Assembly (NCBI GenBank): GCA_038501195.1
Contig: JBBPUQ010000007.1
Coordinates: 3,201,501-3,265,500, forward strand
Source: Nemania diffusa
Taxonomy: Eukaryota > Ascomycota > Sordariomycetes > Xylariales > Xylariaceae
Reading direction: 5' to 3'
DNA length: 64,000 nucleotides
In this document: positions 52,240 through 62,270 of the stretch, piece by piece
Numbering within the stretch: the first letter of the stretch is position 1
How the letters are laid out: the number at the start of each line of letters is the position of its first letter
Notes under the pieces: generated by a model
What the model was told of the DNA's origin: nothing
What the model saw: the letters and a program-made list of their open reading frames with translations, nothing else
Database searches by the model: none
Position numbers and translations under genes: made by a program

Positions 52240-55222
52240 ATGTTTACATTCAGCCCGTTACTAGGCGCCCTCTCCGAGTCGTCGGCGTCGCAATCCATTC
52301 TCGAGCTCGATGGAGGCATCAAGATACTTGTCGGCGTTGGTTGGGATGAATCATTTGATATTGCCAAGCTTAAGGAGCTAGAAAAGTACGTGACGCTGTC
52401 TTCTAGCACTCTCCTCTGATCCTGTGGTCCGTCCGCTCGCGTACCTCTGCGACAACCACACCTAAGATGGAGACAAAGAGAGCGCAAGTTGGAATTAACC
52501 ATGGCATCTGTATAGACAAGTGCCGACCCTATCCCTAATTCTCCTCACTCACGCGACGACCGAGCACATCGCCGCCTTCGCCCACTGCTGCAAGCATTTC
52601 CCGCTCTTCACACGCATCCCCGTTTACGCGACCAGCCCCATCATCGGGCTTGGCCGGACTCTTCTACAGGACCTGTACGCTTCAACACCCGCCGCCGCTA
52701 CGACCATTCCCCCGAGCGCCCTCGACGGTGTCTCCTACACGGATCACGATGCTTCGTCCGACTTCCTCCTGCAAGCCCCCACCCCCGACGAGATCGCCAC
52801 CTACTTCTCTCTCATACACCCCCTGAAATACTCGCAACCCCACCAGCCTTTGGGATCGCCCTTCTCCCCGCCTCTCAATGGCCTGACTGTCACTGCCTAC
52901 AACTCGGGTCATACCTTAGGTGGTACTATTTGGCACGTACAACACGGTCTCGAGTCCATCGTGTACGCCGTTGATTGGAACCAAGGTCGTGAGAATGTCT
53001 ACGCTGGTGCTGCATGGCTGGGTGGTGCTGGTGGTGGTGGCGCTGAGGTTATTGAACAATTGAGGAAACCTACAGCTCTAGTTTGTAGTAGTCGCGGTGG
53101 TGAAAAACCCTCGCTCTCTGGTGGTCGGAGTAAACGAGACGAGCAACTTCTCGACAAAATAAGATCATGCGTTGCCAAGGGCGGCACAGTCCTCATACCT
53201 ACAGACTCCAGCGCCCGCGTGCTAGAGCTAGCCTATCTGCTAGAACATGCATGGAGAGCTGATCTATCAAATACGGATCACAACCTGAACTCTGCCAAAC
53301 TGTACTTGGCGGGGCGTAATGTCCATAGTGTCATGAGATATGCCCGAAGTATGCTAGAGTGGATGGACGACGGCGTTGTCCGCGAGTTTGAGGCCATTGC
53401 TGACGGCTCTAAAAGGGCAACTGGCTTCGCGGATGGGACGAAACAAGGAAAAGACGCCGGACCTTTCGACTTCAGATACCTACGGTTACTTGATAGGAGA
53501 GGGCAGATTGATAAGGTGCTTTCGCGCAACAACGATGGTAATACCCCGATCGGCAAAGTCATTATTGCTAGCGATGCGAGCTTGGAATGGGGATTTTCAA
53601 AATCTGTTTTAAAGCAGCTTGCCCAAGATCCTGTCAACATGGTCATTTTGACCGAGAATCCGTCTCTAGCCTCTGCGTCCCGCCCGTCCTTAGCGAGGAC
53701 CCTCTGGAGCTGGTGGAAAGACCGGCAGGAGAATGCGGCTGAGGGCGGAGTAAACAGCAATACTTCGCGAGAGCTCGACTTTACCGAGTTCTCGAAGCAG
53801 GCTTTAGAAGGCAACGATCTTGCTCGATATCAGCAATGGCTCGCCCAGCAACGCCAACTCCAGACGACCCTGCAAGGTGGAGGAGTAGTTACACTAGAGA
53901 CGTCTGGGGACGTAGGCGATGATGTTTCCGAATCGTCATCCGAGTCAGAAGATTCTGAAGATGAACAACAGGGTCGAGCTCTGAATGCCGCAACGACTCT
54001 AGGCCAGGCGGGCAGGAAAAAGGCCGCCCTTACTGATGAAGATCTGGGTGTCAATATACTACTGAAGAAAAAGGGGGTTTATGATTTTGACATCAGAGAG
54101 AAGAAGGGAAGAGATAGAATGTTTCCTCACCCAGTGCGACGGAAACGCGACGACGAATACGGCGAGATTATTCGACCGGAAGATTTCCTCAGAGCAGAGG
54201 AGCGAGAAGATGGAGATGGAGCCGATGTGGATCAGCTTGGCAAGGGTGAAAGCCACGACAATTTGGGAAAGAAACGTAAATGGGAGGACGCTGCTGTTGC
54301 GAGCAAGAACCATGGATCTCACGCCAATAAGCGGCCAGCCCTAGCAAGAAGCGTCACTGACGAGTTTCAAATGAATTTGCCAGATGGGAGTGTTGACGAT
54401 GAGTTAGAGGCCATTCCTGACGACCCGGACGATGCAGTGAATGGTCCATCGAAACTAGTGACTACAACAGAAAGGATTGAAATCAAGCTTCAAATTGATT
54501 TCGTCGACTTTGCCGGCATTCACGATAAGCGCAGTCTCCACATGCTCATACCTCTTATCCAGCCTCGAAAGCTTATTCTCGTAGGAGGCAGCGACGTAGA
54601 CACAATGACGCTCGCTTCCGATTGTAAGAAGCTTATAGCGGAAGGTTCACTCGATATATACACGCCAAGCACGGGGACTACCATCGATGCAAGCGTTGAT
54701 ACGAATGCTTGGGTGGTCAAACTCGCCCCAACCCTAGTGAAACAGCTGAAATGGCAGAGTGTCCGCGGGTTGAGCATCGCAACCGTGACGGGCCGACTAC
54801 TCGCCACCCAGAGGCAGCTTGCCCGCAGCGGCGACGAAGACGCAGCAAACAAGCGCATCAAAACCGAAGAGCCACAGCCAAATGAAGCAGCAGATATCCC
54901 CGTGGAGCCGACACTCGACGTATTACCCATGAACATGGCGTCAGCAACTCGCTCTGTGGCTCAGCCTCTCCACGTTGGCGATCTACGACTAGCCGACCTT
55001 CGAAAGGCGATGCAGCAGTCGGGCCATACGGCCGAGTTCAGGGGCGAGGGCACTTTATTGATTGACGGCTCCGTAGTGGTCCGGAAGACGGCGACGGGCC
55101 GCATTGACGTCGAAAGCATCGGCCTTCCTATGTCTAGTGGACCCGCCGGCCAGTTAGGAGGTACCTTTTATGCTGTCAAGCGCACGATATATGAGAATTT
55201 GGCTGTGGTTGCCGGGGCTTAA
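52240..55222 (+). CDS. CFT2: cleavage and polyadenylation factor subunit Cft2 / CPSF100 (2 exons)
   Basis: Non-catalytic metallo-beta-lactamase/beta-CASP partner in pre-mRNA 3'-end cleavage and polyadenylation. Exons are 52240-52385 and 52516-55222, with a 130-bp intron (GTACGT..TAG), giving 950 residues. The first exon supplies MFTFSPLLG and LELDGGIKILVGVGWDESF, the usual start of the family. Where the active nuclease CPSF73 has HxHxDH, this protein has LTHATTEHIAAF (about 58-69), as expected for the pseudo-enzyme. The beta-CASP part contains GGTVLIPTDSSARVLE (271-286). An acidic Ser/Glu/Asp segment (ESSSESEDSEDE) and a basic stretch (KKRKWED) suggest a flexible linker with a nuclear signal. 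The RMMBL part (DFVDFAGIHDKRSL) and the CPSF-type C-terminus (RKTATGRIDVE) follow. Identification is firm. Confidence 0.95.
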
Positions 55223-57837
55223 GCTGTTACGTTGGGGGGCATATCTGTATTTCTGTGTATGACTATGTAGCACCATGGCCTAAGAGAGCGAAATATCATG
55301 GGTTTTCCCAAGCTTCTTAGGGACTGCATTTGTTGGGTTGGTGATCTGCCTAGTTGCCTGTTTTGGACTTTAGATAAGTGTCTATTCTTTGAGTTATATT
55401 GGTAGGAATGCACATGCTAAGATAAGTAGCTGGGGGATTCTCTTTTTGCTAGTGCAACTGTTAGCTTTTCTTATGTTATGTTCCCAAGTCACCACTACGA
55501 AGGCAATGATTAGACAAACTTGTTGGTTACCTCATAGCCCGGCATTACTTTTTATCTTGGTTGGCATCTTTCTGGGAATAGTACAAGTTGTGTTAAGTAA
55601 ATTAGTCACTCCAGCATGCTGCACATACTATTTATTATTTCAGTCCTATTTTGCCTACGACTTGTTATTGCACCTAGCTAAGAGTTGACCTGGTTAACTT
55701 AACTAGGTTTAACTAAACTTGACTATTTAACTAAATAAAGCAAAATAAGTTAACTCGGTTAACTAGGTTAGTTAAGTCTAGTTAAGTTGATTAAGTTAAC
55801 CAGGTTAGTTTGGTTAACTAGGTAAGCTGGGTTAGCCAGGCGTAATTAAATTAATTAAACTGATGAGTGTGTGTTGAAATAGGCCGTCCACCTATCCCTA
55901 GAGGCCTAGCTGCTAGGGTAGGGAGGCATAGCCTCCCCTTGAGGAACTCAAAAGAGCAAATTGTACTAAGGATTGTATGTAAAAGCTGTAGAACTGGGGG
56001 TGGGGGAAGCTCTAACAAACTGTAGGCTGGCACCAGCCACACGCAGTGTGGCTTAGGTGGCTTAATCACTCGCCCTATTACAATATATATAGCTACCTAG
56101 CCTAGGTAGTTATGGCTGGCAGTGTCACGGAACAGAACTACAACGCTATACCACAACACCACTCATGCAGAATGCAAAAGTAGAAAGTTGTCAAGGTTGG
56201 GAACCTTGAAAGTTTGCAGCTACTTGTAGGCCCACGGCTAGGACCGTGACAGGCAGGCTTGCCGACCTGACTGACTGACTGATCACCTGACCCACAAGTC
56301 ACCTAACCTAGGCACCTACCATCCATAGACTTGACTTAGCCGAAGTCCTGAAGCCTAGATAGATTCCTTCCTTCTTCATCCCACGATTAACATACAAGTG
56401 GTACCCCAACTAGGAGCCTTGTCCCAATAAAAGAAGCCTACTATTTGATTTTCCTTTGCCGAGAAATATTTCAGCTCCCTATGTAGCTAGGTTATTGTGA
56501 AATACCTAAAAAGAAATATTCACAAGTATGTGTAAGGACAAGTTCTTAGACTTAGATTTTTGCATATTGTCCGCTGGAGCCGTGTATTATTACGCCTGCT
56601 AATATTTTGAGAATATTGTATCAAATAGCTCTCTTTTTTCATACTACTTTACAAGTTTAAAAGAAAACAAAGCTTACTTATTCATCTTGGGTTTGTTCTA
56701 AATAGTAGTAAAAAATTCCCTCTCCACAAGATCGAGCATAGACAGAAGCTCTTATGGAGAAAGTGCGGATGACGTAGTGACGGTGAATAGGTTTATTAGC
56801 TAAGTTAGACCTAGTTCGACTTCTTCCTATATATTCACTAGCCTAGAAGGCTAGATTTTACAAGGACTCATGGCATACACAGGTAGTTGCGCCTACTCTT
56901 AGGGGGTTAGCAACGCCATGAATATACGATTTCTTTACCAGAATACTTGTTTTTCTCCCCTCAAGTCTCTAGAAGTGATTAAGTTGGCCGTGGTTAGTCC
57001 TGTAGAGTGCGGTGTGCGTTTTGCACGCTCCGTTTCATTACCAGTACGTGTTAAGTAATTATTCAAGTTACCTATGCCTCCAGTCTAGACCAATGAGAAG
57101 CTTAACTCTTTCCTGGATATGGAAACATAAGTACATAGGTAGATCCTCTTGCACCTGCATCGGTACGTAGGTACATGTATTGGTAGAGCTGATGGCCTCC
57201 TAAACTAGCAGCTTGGGAGGTTGAATCACGATTGCGCAGTTTCAGTGATTGGCTACTTCGGTACTTCGATACTTGGGGGATCAGTAACATGCGCAACTGC
57301 CTTCGCTCGGTCTTTTTTTCACAGTAAGTAGGCACATGAGATAATTTAAGTACCTAGGTAACTCGAGGAACAAGTTCCTTTTGTTGTTTCCTCCCGTCCC
57401 CTTCCCTTATTTTCCTGTTGTATTTCCTCAGAAATCCTTCCTCTCGACACCATCCTCAAAGCCTTTCACCTAATTGTTAGTTGTCCTTCTTGTTACATAC
57501 AAGCAAGGCAATTCAACAGTTAAGCTTTCTCCCTGAGGTTTTCTATCTCGCGCTTAACAGGTAGGGCCAGCTCTTTCACTCTGCTGCCGAAGGTTTACCC
57601 TTCGAACACCCTCTAACTAATGGTGTGAGAGTGCAGACTGCTAGCTTGACACGCCGTCTTCTCATTCTTCGACAACCACTTCTGGCCGTCGTGAAATCAA
57701 CATAACTTTCTCGATTTCCCTATTCCAGTTCCCACCCATTGTTGTTCACTCTTGACGCGTTAGTCATAGTCATCCAACACTTAGGTTAGGCAACTTTGGA
57801 CGCTGCAAGTTTACATAAAGACTGACCAATTCTAGCT
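55223..57837. other. 2.6-kb intergenic region
   Basis: It contains the 3' end of CFT2, the GTTAAC-rich array at about 55684-55857 and, from about 57370 to 57837, C/T-rich sequence (for example CCTCCCGTCCCCTTCCC) typical of filamentous-fungal promoters and leaders ahead of the next gene. A 99-codon hydrophobic frame at 55389-55688 opens with TTG rather than ATG and is not called. Confidence 0.55.
55684..55857. repeat. degenerate GTTAAC/AGGTTA array
   Basis: About 170 bp made almost entirely of variants of GGTTAACT, AGGTTAGTTAAG and TTTAACTAAA. The unit is a near-palindrome (GTTAAC), so copies occur in both directions and the period is irregular. Spacing and sequence vary too much to give one period by eye. 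Intergenic, about 460 bp after CFT2. Confidence 0.8.
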
Positions 57838-58968
57838 ATGGCGGCATTGCTAGCTACACAGGTTAATCAGGCCGAGGAGGCTGGCCAGAAGATAAACAAT
57901 CAGTTCCACCCTTACCCCAGACTACCAACTGAGTTGAAGCTAAAGATCTGGACTCATGTTCTCGAGGACATGGCGTTCCGGGGCGCCCACCGCTTCCGAT
58001 TATTTCAAGACAACAACGGACAGCTTCTCACCACGCCATTCAGGGACCGGAAAGATGATGCCTCTGCCTGGCGACAGCGCCGTACCATTTCCCACATCGA
58101 TCACTACTCCTTCGCTGCTGTGCGCATAATCGAACGCCGTGGCGGCAATGGCGTAATCATGCACAAGGACGTCGACAACCGCCGCAGAGCTAGACGTGAA
58201 GAGAACAGGGTCACGGCGAGAGTTAGCCAGGACGATCTCGTGACCTTCAAGTTTAACTACGGCTCATCGAGAGCCGAGGTGGCCCTTCTCCAACCTAGCC
58301 TCCACCAAAACAAGTTTGCGGGCATTACTCAACTGGGCATAGAGGATGGCTACTTCCAGGTGGGCCGCTGGCAGTGCTGGCACTACAAGCCTTTTCAATG
58401 CTACTGCAACGGGGCGCACCTATTGCCGGGCTACTGCAATGATTCGATGATTCAGTTTTTGAGATGCTTCAAGGACCTCAAGGAGTTCTACCTCATCTGG
58501 ATGAACAATAGCAGCAGCCTCGAACATCAACACCATCGCGCGGTCCTTCCCATCGGTCTGCTGAGGCCTTCCTCTGGACGCTTGGCAGAGTCCCAAAGAG
58601 TCGAGAGGTTTAGCCACTATCAGAGTAAGTTGTTTCCCTCCTCCCCTCACTTGCTATTCACGCCTGCAGCTGGCTTATCGACTGTGGGTATAGCGATCGC
58701 ATACGAAAACGGGCTCAAGCAGTTCCACGATCGAAGTGGAACGTACTGCGAGGTTCGCCAGGGGGACCTGCTGGGCCCATCGGATGGGTATGCATGGGGT
58801 CATATCGCATCATTGGAACGGGCATGGAATAGTTACCAGCAACAAGCCGCGCAACAAGGCCTCGCGTATCAACACGTCAAATTCGGGGTCCTGCTTTGGA
58901 CCGACTTGCGGGGTGTGACTGTGAAGGCGACTGGACGGCTCCTACGAACATTTGAACCGTGGGAGTAG
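57838..58968 (+). CDS. 2EXR-like fungal protein of unknown function
   Basis: A 376-residue frame starting at a true ATG after a C/T-rich leader. Residues about 22-45 (FHPYPRLPTELKLKIWTHVL) match the start of the 2EXR domain, common in large filamentous-ascomycete families with no known role. A basic segment (NRRRARREENR) and a mid-domain with several Trp, Cys and Tyr residues (QCWHYKPFQCYCNG) follow, then FLRCFKDLKEFYLIW, also usual for the family. No signal peptide or membrane segment is seen. A GT..AG candidate intron of 45 bp (58625-58669, donor GTAAGT, branch-like CTCAC, acceptor GCAG) lies in phase; splicing it would remove 15 residues and give 361. Both forms keep the frame, so the sequence alone cannot decide. 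Confidence 0.7.
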   Translation: MAALLATQVNQAEEAGQKINNQFHPYPRLPTELKLKIWTHVLEDMAFRGAHRFRLFQDNNGQLLTTPFRDRKDDASAWRQRRTISHIDHYSFAAVRIIERRGGNGVIMHKDVDNRRRARREENRVTARVSQDDLVTFKFNYGSSRAEVALLQPSLHQNKFAGITQLGIEDGYFQVGRWQCWHYKPFQCYCNGAHLLPGYCNDSMIQFLRCFKDLKEFYLIWMNNSSSLEHQHHRAVLPIGLLRPSSGRLAESQRVERFSHYQSKLFPSSPHLLFTPAAGLSTVGIAIAYENGLKQFHDRSGTYCEVRQGDLLGPSDGYAWGHIASLERAWNSYQQQAAQQGLAYQHVKFGVLLWTDLRGVTVKATGRLLRTFEPWE

Positions 58969-59732
58969 GGCTCGAGTTACCTGAGCCATCAGCTCGTGGT
59001 TTCACGGCATCGATGGCGCATGTTTCTGCGCGACGGCACTGTGGTGGATGGTTGCGTTGATTACTTGCATGGGCTGCGTCCCAGATCTTTGCAGAAGGAC
59101 TAGGAAATCAGGACAAAAATGTTTGAGTAAAGGATCATGAATGACGGGATGTGATAGGAACACATCTTGTATTGATACAGGACAAAAATGGTTGAGTAAC
59201 GGATCATGAATGACGGGATGTGATAGGAACACATCTTGTGTTGATACAGGACAATAAATGAAAAGCTTTGATTTTACTGTTAGTAATTTTAGTAAATCCG
59301 GTATCTCATTGGTGACGTTGAGGTTCATGAGGATGGATGAGTAATCTGTCCTATTGGAAGAAGTCTTCCGAAGTCGGGCTCCTCTTCCTCTTTATCCTCC
59401 TCATTCTCCTCCGCTAGTCCCGTCGCTCCCGGCTTGAATTCGACATGTGATCGCGTCAAATAGATAACTTAATTCCCATATATAATAAGCTTACAATTAA
59501 TTAATACATACGAACCATTAGCTACTACTTTGAATTAACTCATGATAATTTCTGCGTGCCGGAATAGCGACTTAATTACGTGCAGGCTCCGCCTATTATT
59601 GATGAGACCATCACACGCGACATCTCGGGCTTGGTCTCAAGCTAGAATTTAACATAGAAGGCAGTCAATCTAACTTTAGGTACGATTAAATATAACACGA
59701 AGACCTTCACTTAGTATTCTACCCTCGGCTTT
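58969..59732. other. intergenic region with a 69-bp tandem duplication
   Basis: Between the 2EXR-like gene and the LrgA-LrgB gene. It holds the tandem duplication listed separately and a small minus-strand frame (59002-59328, ATG start, 108 codons) created partly by that duplication. The rest shows nothing recognisable; the promoter of the following gene should lie near its right end. Confidence 0.5.
59110..59254. repeat. 69-bp tandem duplication, 2.1 copies
   Basis: 59111-59179 and 59180-59248 differ at three positions, and a third copy begins at 59249 but breaks off after a few bases. The period is a multiple of three. In the minus-strand frame 59002-59328 it yields two 23-residue repeats (QDVFLSHPVIHDPLL core) differing at two residues. 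Whether that frame is expressed is unknown. Confidence 0.9.
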
Positions 59733-61630
59733 ATGATGGCTGCAGTACAAGAGAGCCCCTTAATGAGCGACCTACTCGTCGCAGTCCAGCTAGTAAGCCT
59801 GAACTCTCCTCCTCTTCCCGCCCTGCGCGCTCATACCCACAAGCGTCTTCGTAGGTAGCTCGAAAGTCGGCGACAAAGCTGCTGAGGGCATGGCTCTACG
59901 TGCCTGCCGGCATCTTCGCGATCCTTGCGACAGCCTTTGGCGTCAACGAGCTGCTGCAGCTGGGCGCCGTCTCTTTTCCGGCCTCCGTCGCATGTCTCAT
60001 TATCCTGTTCCTCGGCTTGCTGCTGCTGGAGAGGATAATCGGGGAAAACCGGACAAGGCGCGTCGTTGCTGTCATTGAAATACCGGTTCGTGCGCCGCCT
60101 ACATCTCACTGCTGGGACAACTAGGGCGCTGGCCAAGACTAAACTATCGTCTAGGGCGGATGGTTACTGCAATGGATCAATGTCTTCTTCACGCCGTCTT
60201 TCATATTGCTCCCTCTGAGCCCTGCAATCGGGGGCATAGAAGTGCTCAAGATCATAGCTGTCTTTGGTACGTCAATGTGCTAAACACGGGAATCAATCTC
60301 GCTGACGGGACAGTGATCGGCTTCGTCGTGATGATGGCGCTGGCCGCCTACATGACACGAGGACTACAGCTCGCCTTCGGATCCTCCAAGCGAGCCATGA
60401 CCGAGCGTGCAGAGGAACTCGGGGCCGAAAGTGATGGGGTACTCATGACCGCGACGCCCAGATCGGCAAATACTACAACTGCGATAACGGGCTCGGAAGT
60501 AACTGTGTCGACAGACGCTGTGCCGGAACTGCAGTCTCCGCCTAGATCTCGCGGTTCTCTGCCCTCGCATCACGCCTCGCGCGAGCCATCGCCAGACACA
60601 GAGGGCCGTCCAACTGACCTCCCGCCCCAAATCCCAGCACCACCCCCGCGAGCAACGCGATGGGCATCGGCGATATCGAGCAGGTTAGACATGATCATCT
60701 ACGCCTCGCTCTTCACATTCATCGGCCTACCAACCTACTACACAACCACCTACGCCCTTCCCCTCCAACTCACATTCACCGTGCTCACCTACCTCGCCGC
60801 GCTCTCCCTGCCCCCTGCCTGGCGGCACTACCTGCACCCCGTCCTCGTGTCCTCCCTGCTCACCGTGCTCGGCCTCTGGGTCCTCGGCCTCGCCAAAGGG
60901 GCCCCCCTCGCCCTCACACTGGCCGAATTCCGCACCGGCGCAACCTACCTCGCCCTCTGGTCCCCCAGCGCCAAGAACCAACAGCGCCCGCCGGGCGCGG
61001 GCGACGTCTTCGCGAGCGCCCTCGACGCCGCCATCGTGGCCCTCGCGCTCCCCATGTACCGCTACCGCCGCGAGCTGCGGCTGCACTTCCCCGCCGTGGT
61101 CCTGCCCAACGTGGCGCTGTCGCTCGCCTCGCTGTTCGCGTACCCGCCTCTCTGCCGCGCCGTCGGGATCAGTGCCACGCGGGGCCTCGCGTTCGCGGCG
61201 AGGAGCTTGACGCTGGCGCTCGCGCTGCCGGCGGTGGCGAATTTGGGGGGGGATGGGAATGCGGTGGCGGCGCTGGCGATTGCGAGTGGGATTGTGGGGG
61301 TGCTTGTTGGGGGGAGGATGTTGAGGTTGTTGAGGATTCCGGAGGGTATGTTATATGGCTTTCTCTATCTATCTACCTTATGGCGGAGTTTGTCTTTGTT
61401 TTTGGATAACGTGAGACTGACGATGTGGTGTGTTCACAGATGATTATGTCACACGCGGCGTCACGCTGGGGGCGAACTCGTCTGCTATCGCGACTGCACT
61501 ACTACTACGGACTGACCCGCGTGCGGCGGCGCTGTCGAGTCTTTCTATGAGCATATTTGGGGCCGTCACGGTGCTGTTTACGTCCATCCCTCCAATTGTG
61601 ACAGTGATCAGATCTCTTGTTTCTCTCTAA
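59733..61630 (+). CDS. LrgA-LrgB-type membrane transporter (plastidal glycolate/glycerate-translocator-like), 5 exons
   Basis: Exons are 59733-59792, 59855-60085, 60155-60266, 60314-61345 and 61440-61630; introns are 62, 69, 47 and 94 bp, all GT..AG, giving 541 residues. The N-terminal part (about 30-155) is LrgA-like: hydrophobic segments around WLYVPAGIFAILATAFGV and SFPASVACLIILFLGLLLLE, then WINVFFTPSF with PLSPAIGG. A hydrophilic Ser/Thr/Pro linker (about 160-250) follows. The C-terminal LrgB-like half has several membrane segments and the conserved DDYVTRGVTLGANSSAIAT (479-497). In plants the same fusion, PLGG1, exports glycolate and glycerate from chloroplasts; the fungal substrate is unknown and the localisation is not evident. 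A second ATG follows the first immediately. Exon 4 is markedly GC-rich. The exon 2 donor (GTTCGT) is weak, but the join P-GGWLLQWINV fits the family. Confidence 0.88.
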
Positions 61631-61819
61631 CTCATATGAGCGTTGCTACTTTTCATACAGACACATGTCCTGAGTGTTCCTTCCGTATTCCCTAATGACC
61701 ATGCATTAAAGGCCTTCAAATCAAATCATATAAACGCCCAAACTCCGTGATCCTCACCGATCGTTGTGCCTTCAAGTAGTGCTATCCGCGCGCTAACTCT
61801 GAAGTATCCCCATGTTTCT
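61631..61819. other. short tail-to-tail intergenic region
   Basis: Separates the 3' end of the LrgA-LrgB gene from the 3' end of the small membrane protein gene on the other strand. It presumably contains both polyadenylation regions; no distinct signal is assigned. Confidence 0.5.
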
Positions 61820-62270
61820 CTAGTCATGATGATGCTTGGCTGCGCTAAGGCTGCGAAGTATTAGATATCTCTGTCTCGTAATCTTATAGGAGGAGAGGGA
61901 GGGGGAGCTGTTCATACCTGAGTAGAATGATGACGGAGATAATGAGCGCGGCAGACAGGACGAGGCAGACCGCCTGGACAATGCGCTGGTTGCGAGTCAT
62001 CGGGTTGTCGCGCGGGAAGAACCACTCGGACACCGTGACCAAGGTCTCGTGGCGCGGGGTGTTCTCGGCAGGATACTGGCGCTGGTACGCCGCGGGGGGG
62101 ACCCGGGGGGTGAGACCAGGCAGGCCCTGGCCGTGGATGCGCCAGGTGCCTGCGCCGAGGTACTCGGCGTCGGTGCCCAAGGTGGTGGCGGTGGCGGGAC
62201 CCTCCTGGCCGTTGGCTTGGGATTCCATGTTTGCCTGGGTGTTCTCGGGGGCGGTGTGTCCGGTAGACAT
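61820..62270 (-). CDS. small single-pass membrane protein, unknown function
   Basis: A polar N-terminal region of about 95 residues (Gln/Asn/Thr/Pro-rich, with RQYPAENTPRHETLV) is followed by one clear membrane helix (IVQAVCLVLSAALIISVIIL, about 98-118). There is no signal peptide, so a tail-anchored arrangement with the N-terminus in the cytosol is likely. Unspliced, the frame ends at 61884 with 128 residues. A good intron (61917-61851, 67 bp, donor GTATGA, branch-like CTAATAC, acceptor GCAG) would replace the last residues with a short tail ending HHHD, stop at 61820, and give 127 residues. I prefer the spliced form because all three splice signals are strong and correctly spaced. No family is recognised. 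It is convergent with the LrgA-LrgB gene. Confidence 0.6.

Noticed and set aside
55389..55688. 99-codon hydrophobic plus frame after CFT2
   Set aside because: Opens with TTG, lacks an upstream ATG and has no family resemblance.
60660..61409. 249-codon plus frame overlapping the LrgB-like exon
   Set aside because: Arg/Pro/Ala-rich shadow caused by the high GC content of the real coding frame.
60160..61443. A single-exon 427-residue start for the LrgA-LrgB gene
   Set aside because: It reads through the 47-bp and 94-bp introns and begins in the wrong frame; the five-exon model restores conserved LrgA and LrgB sequence at every junction.
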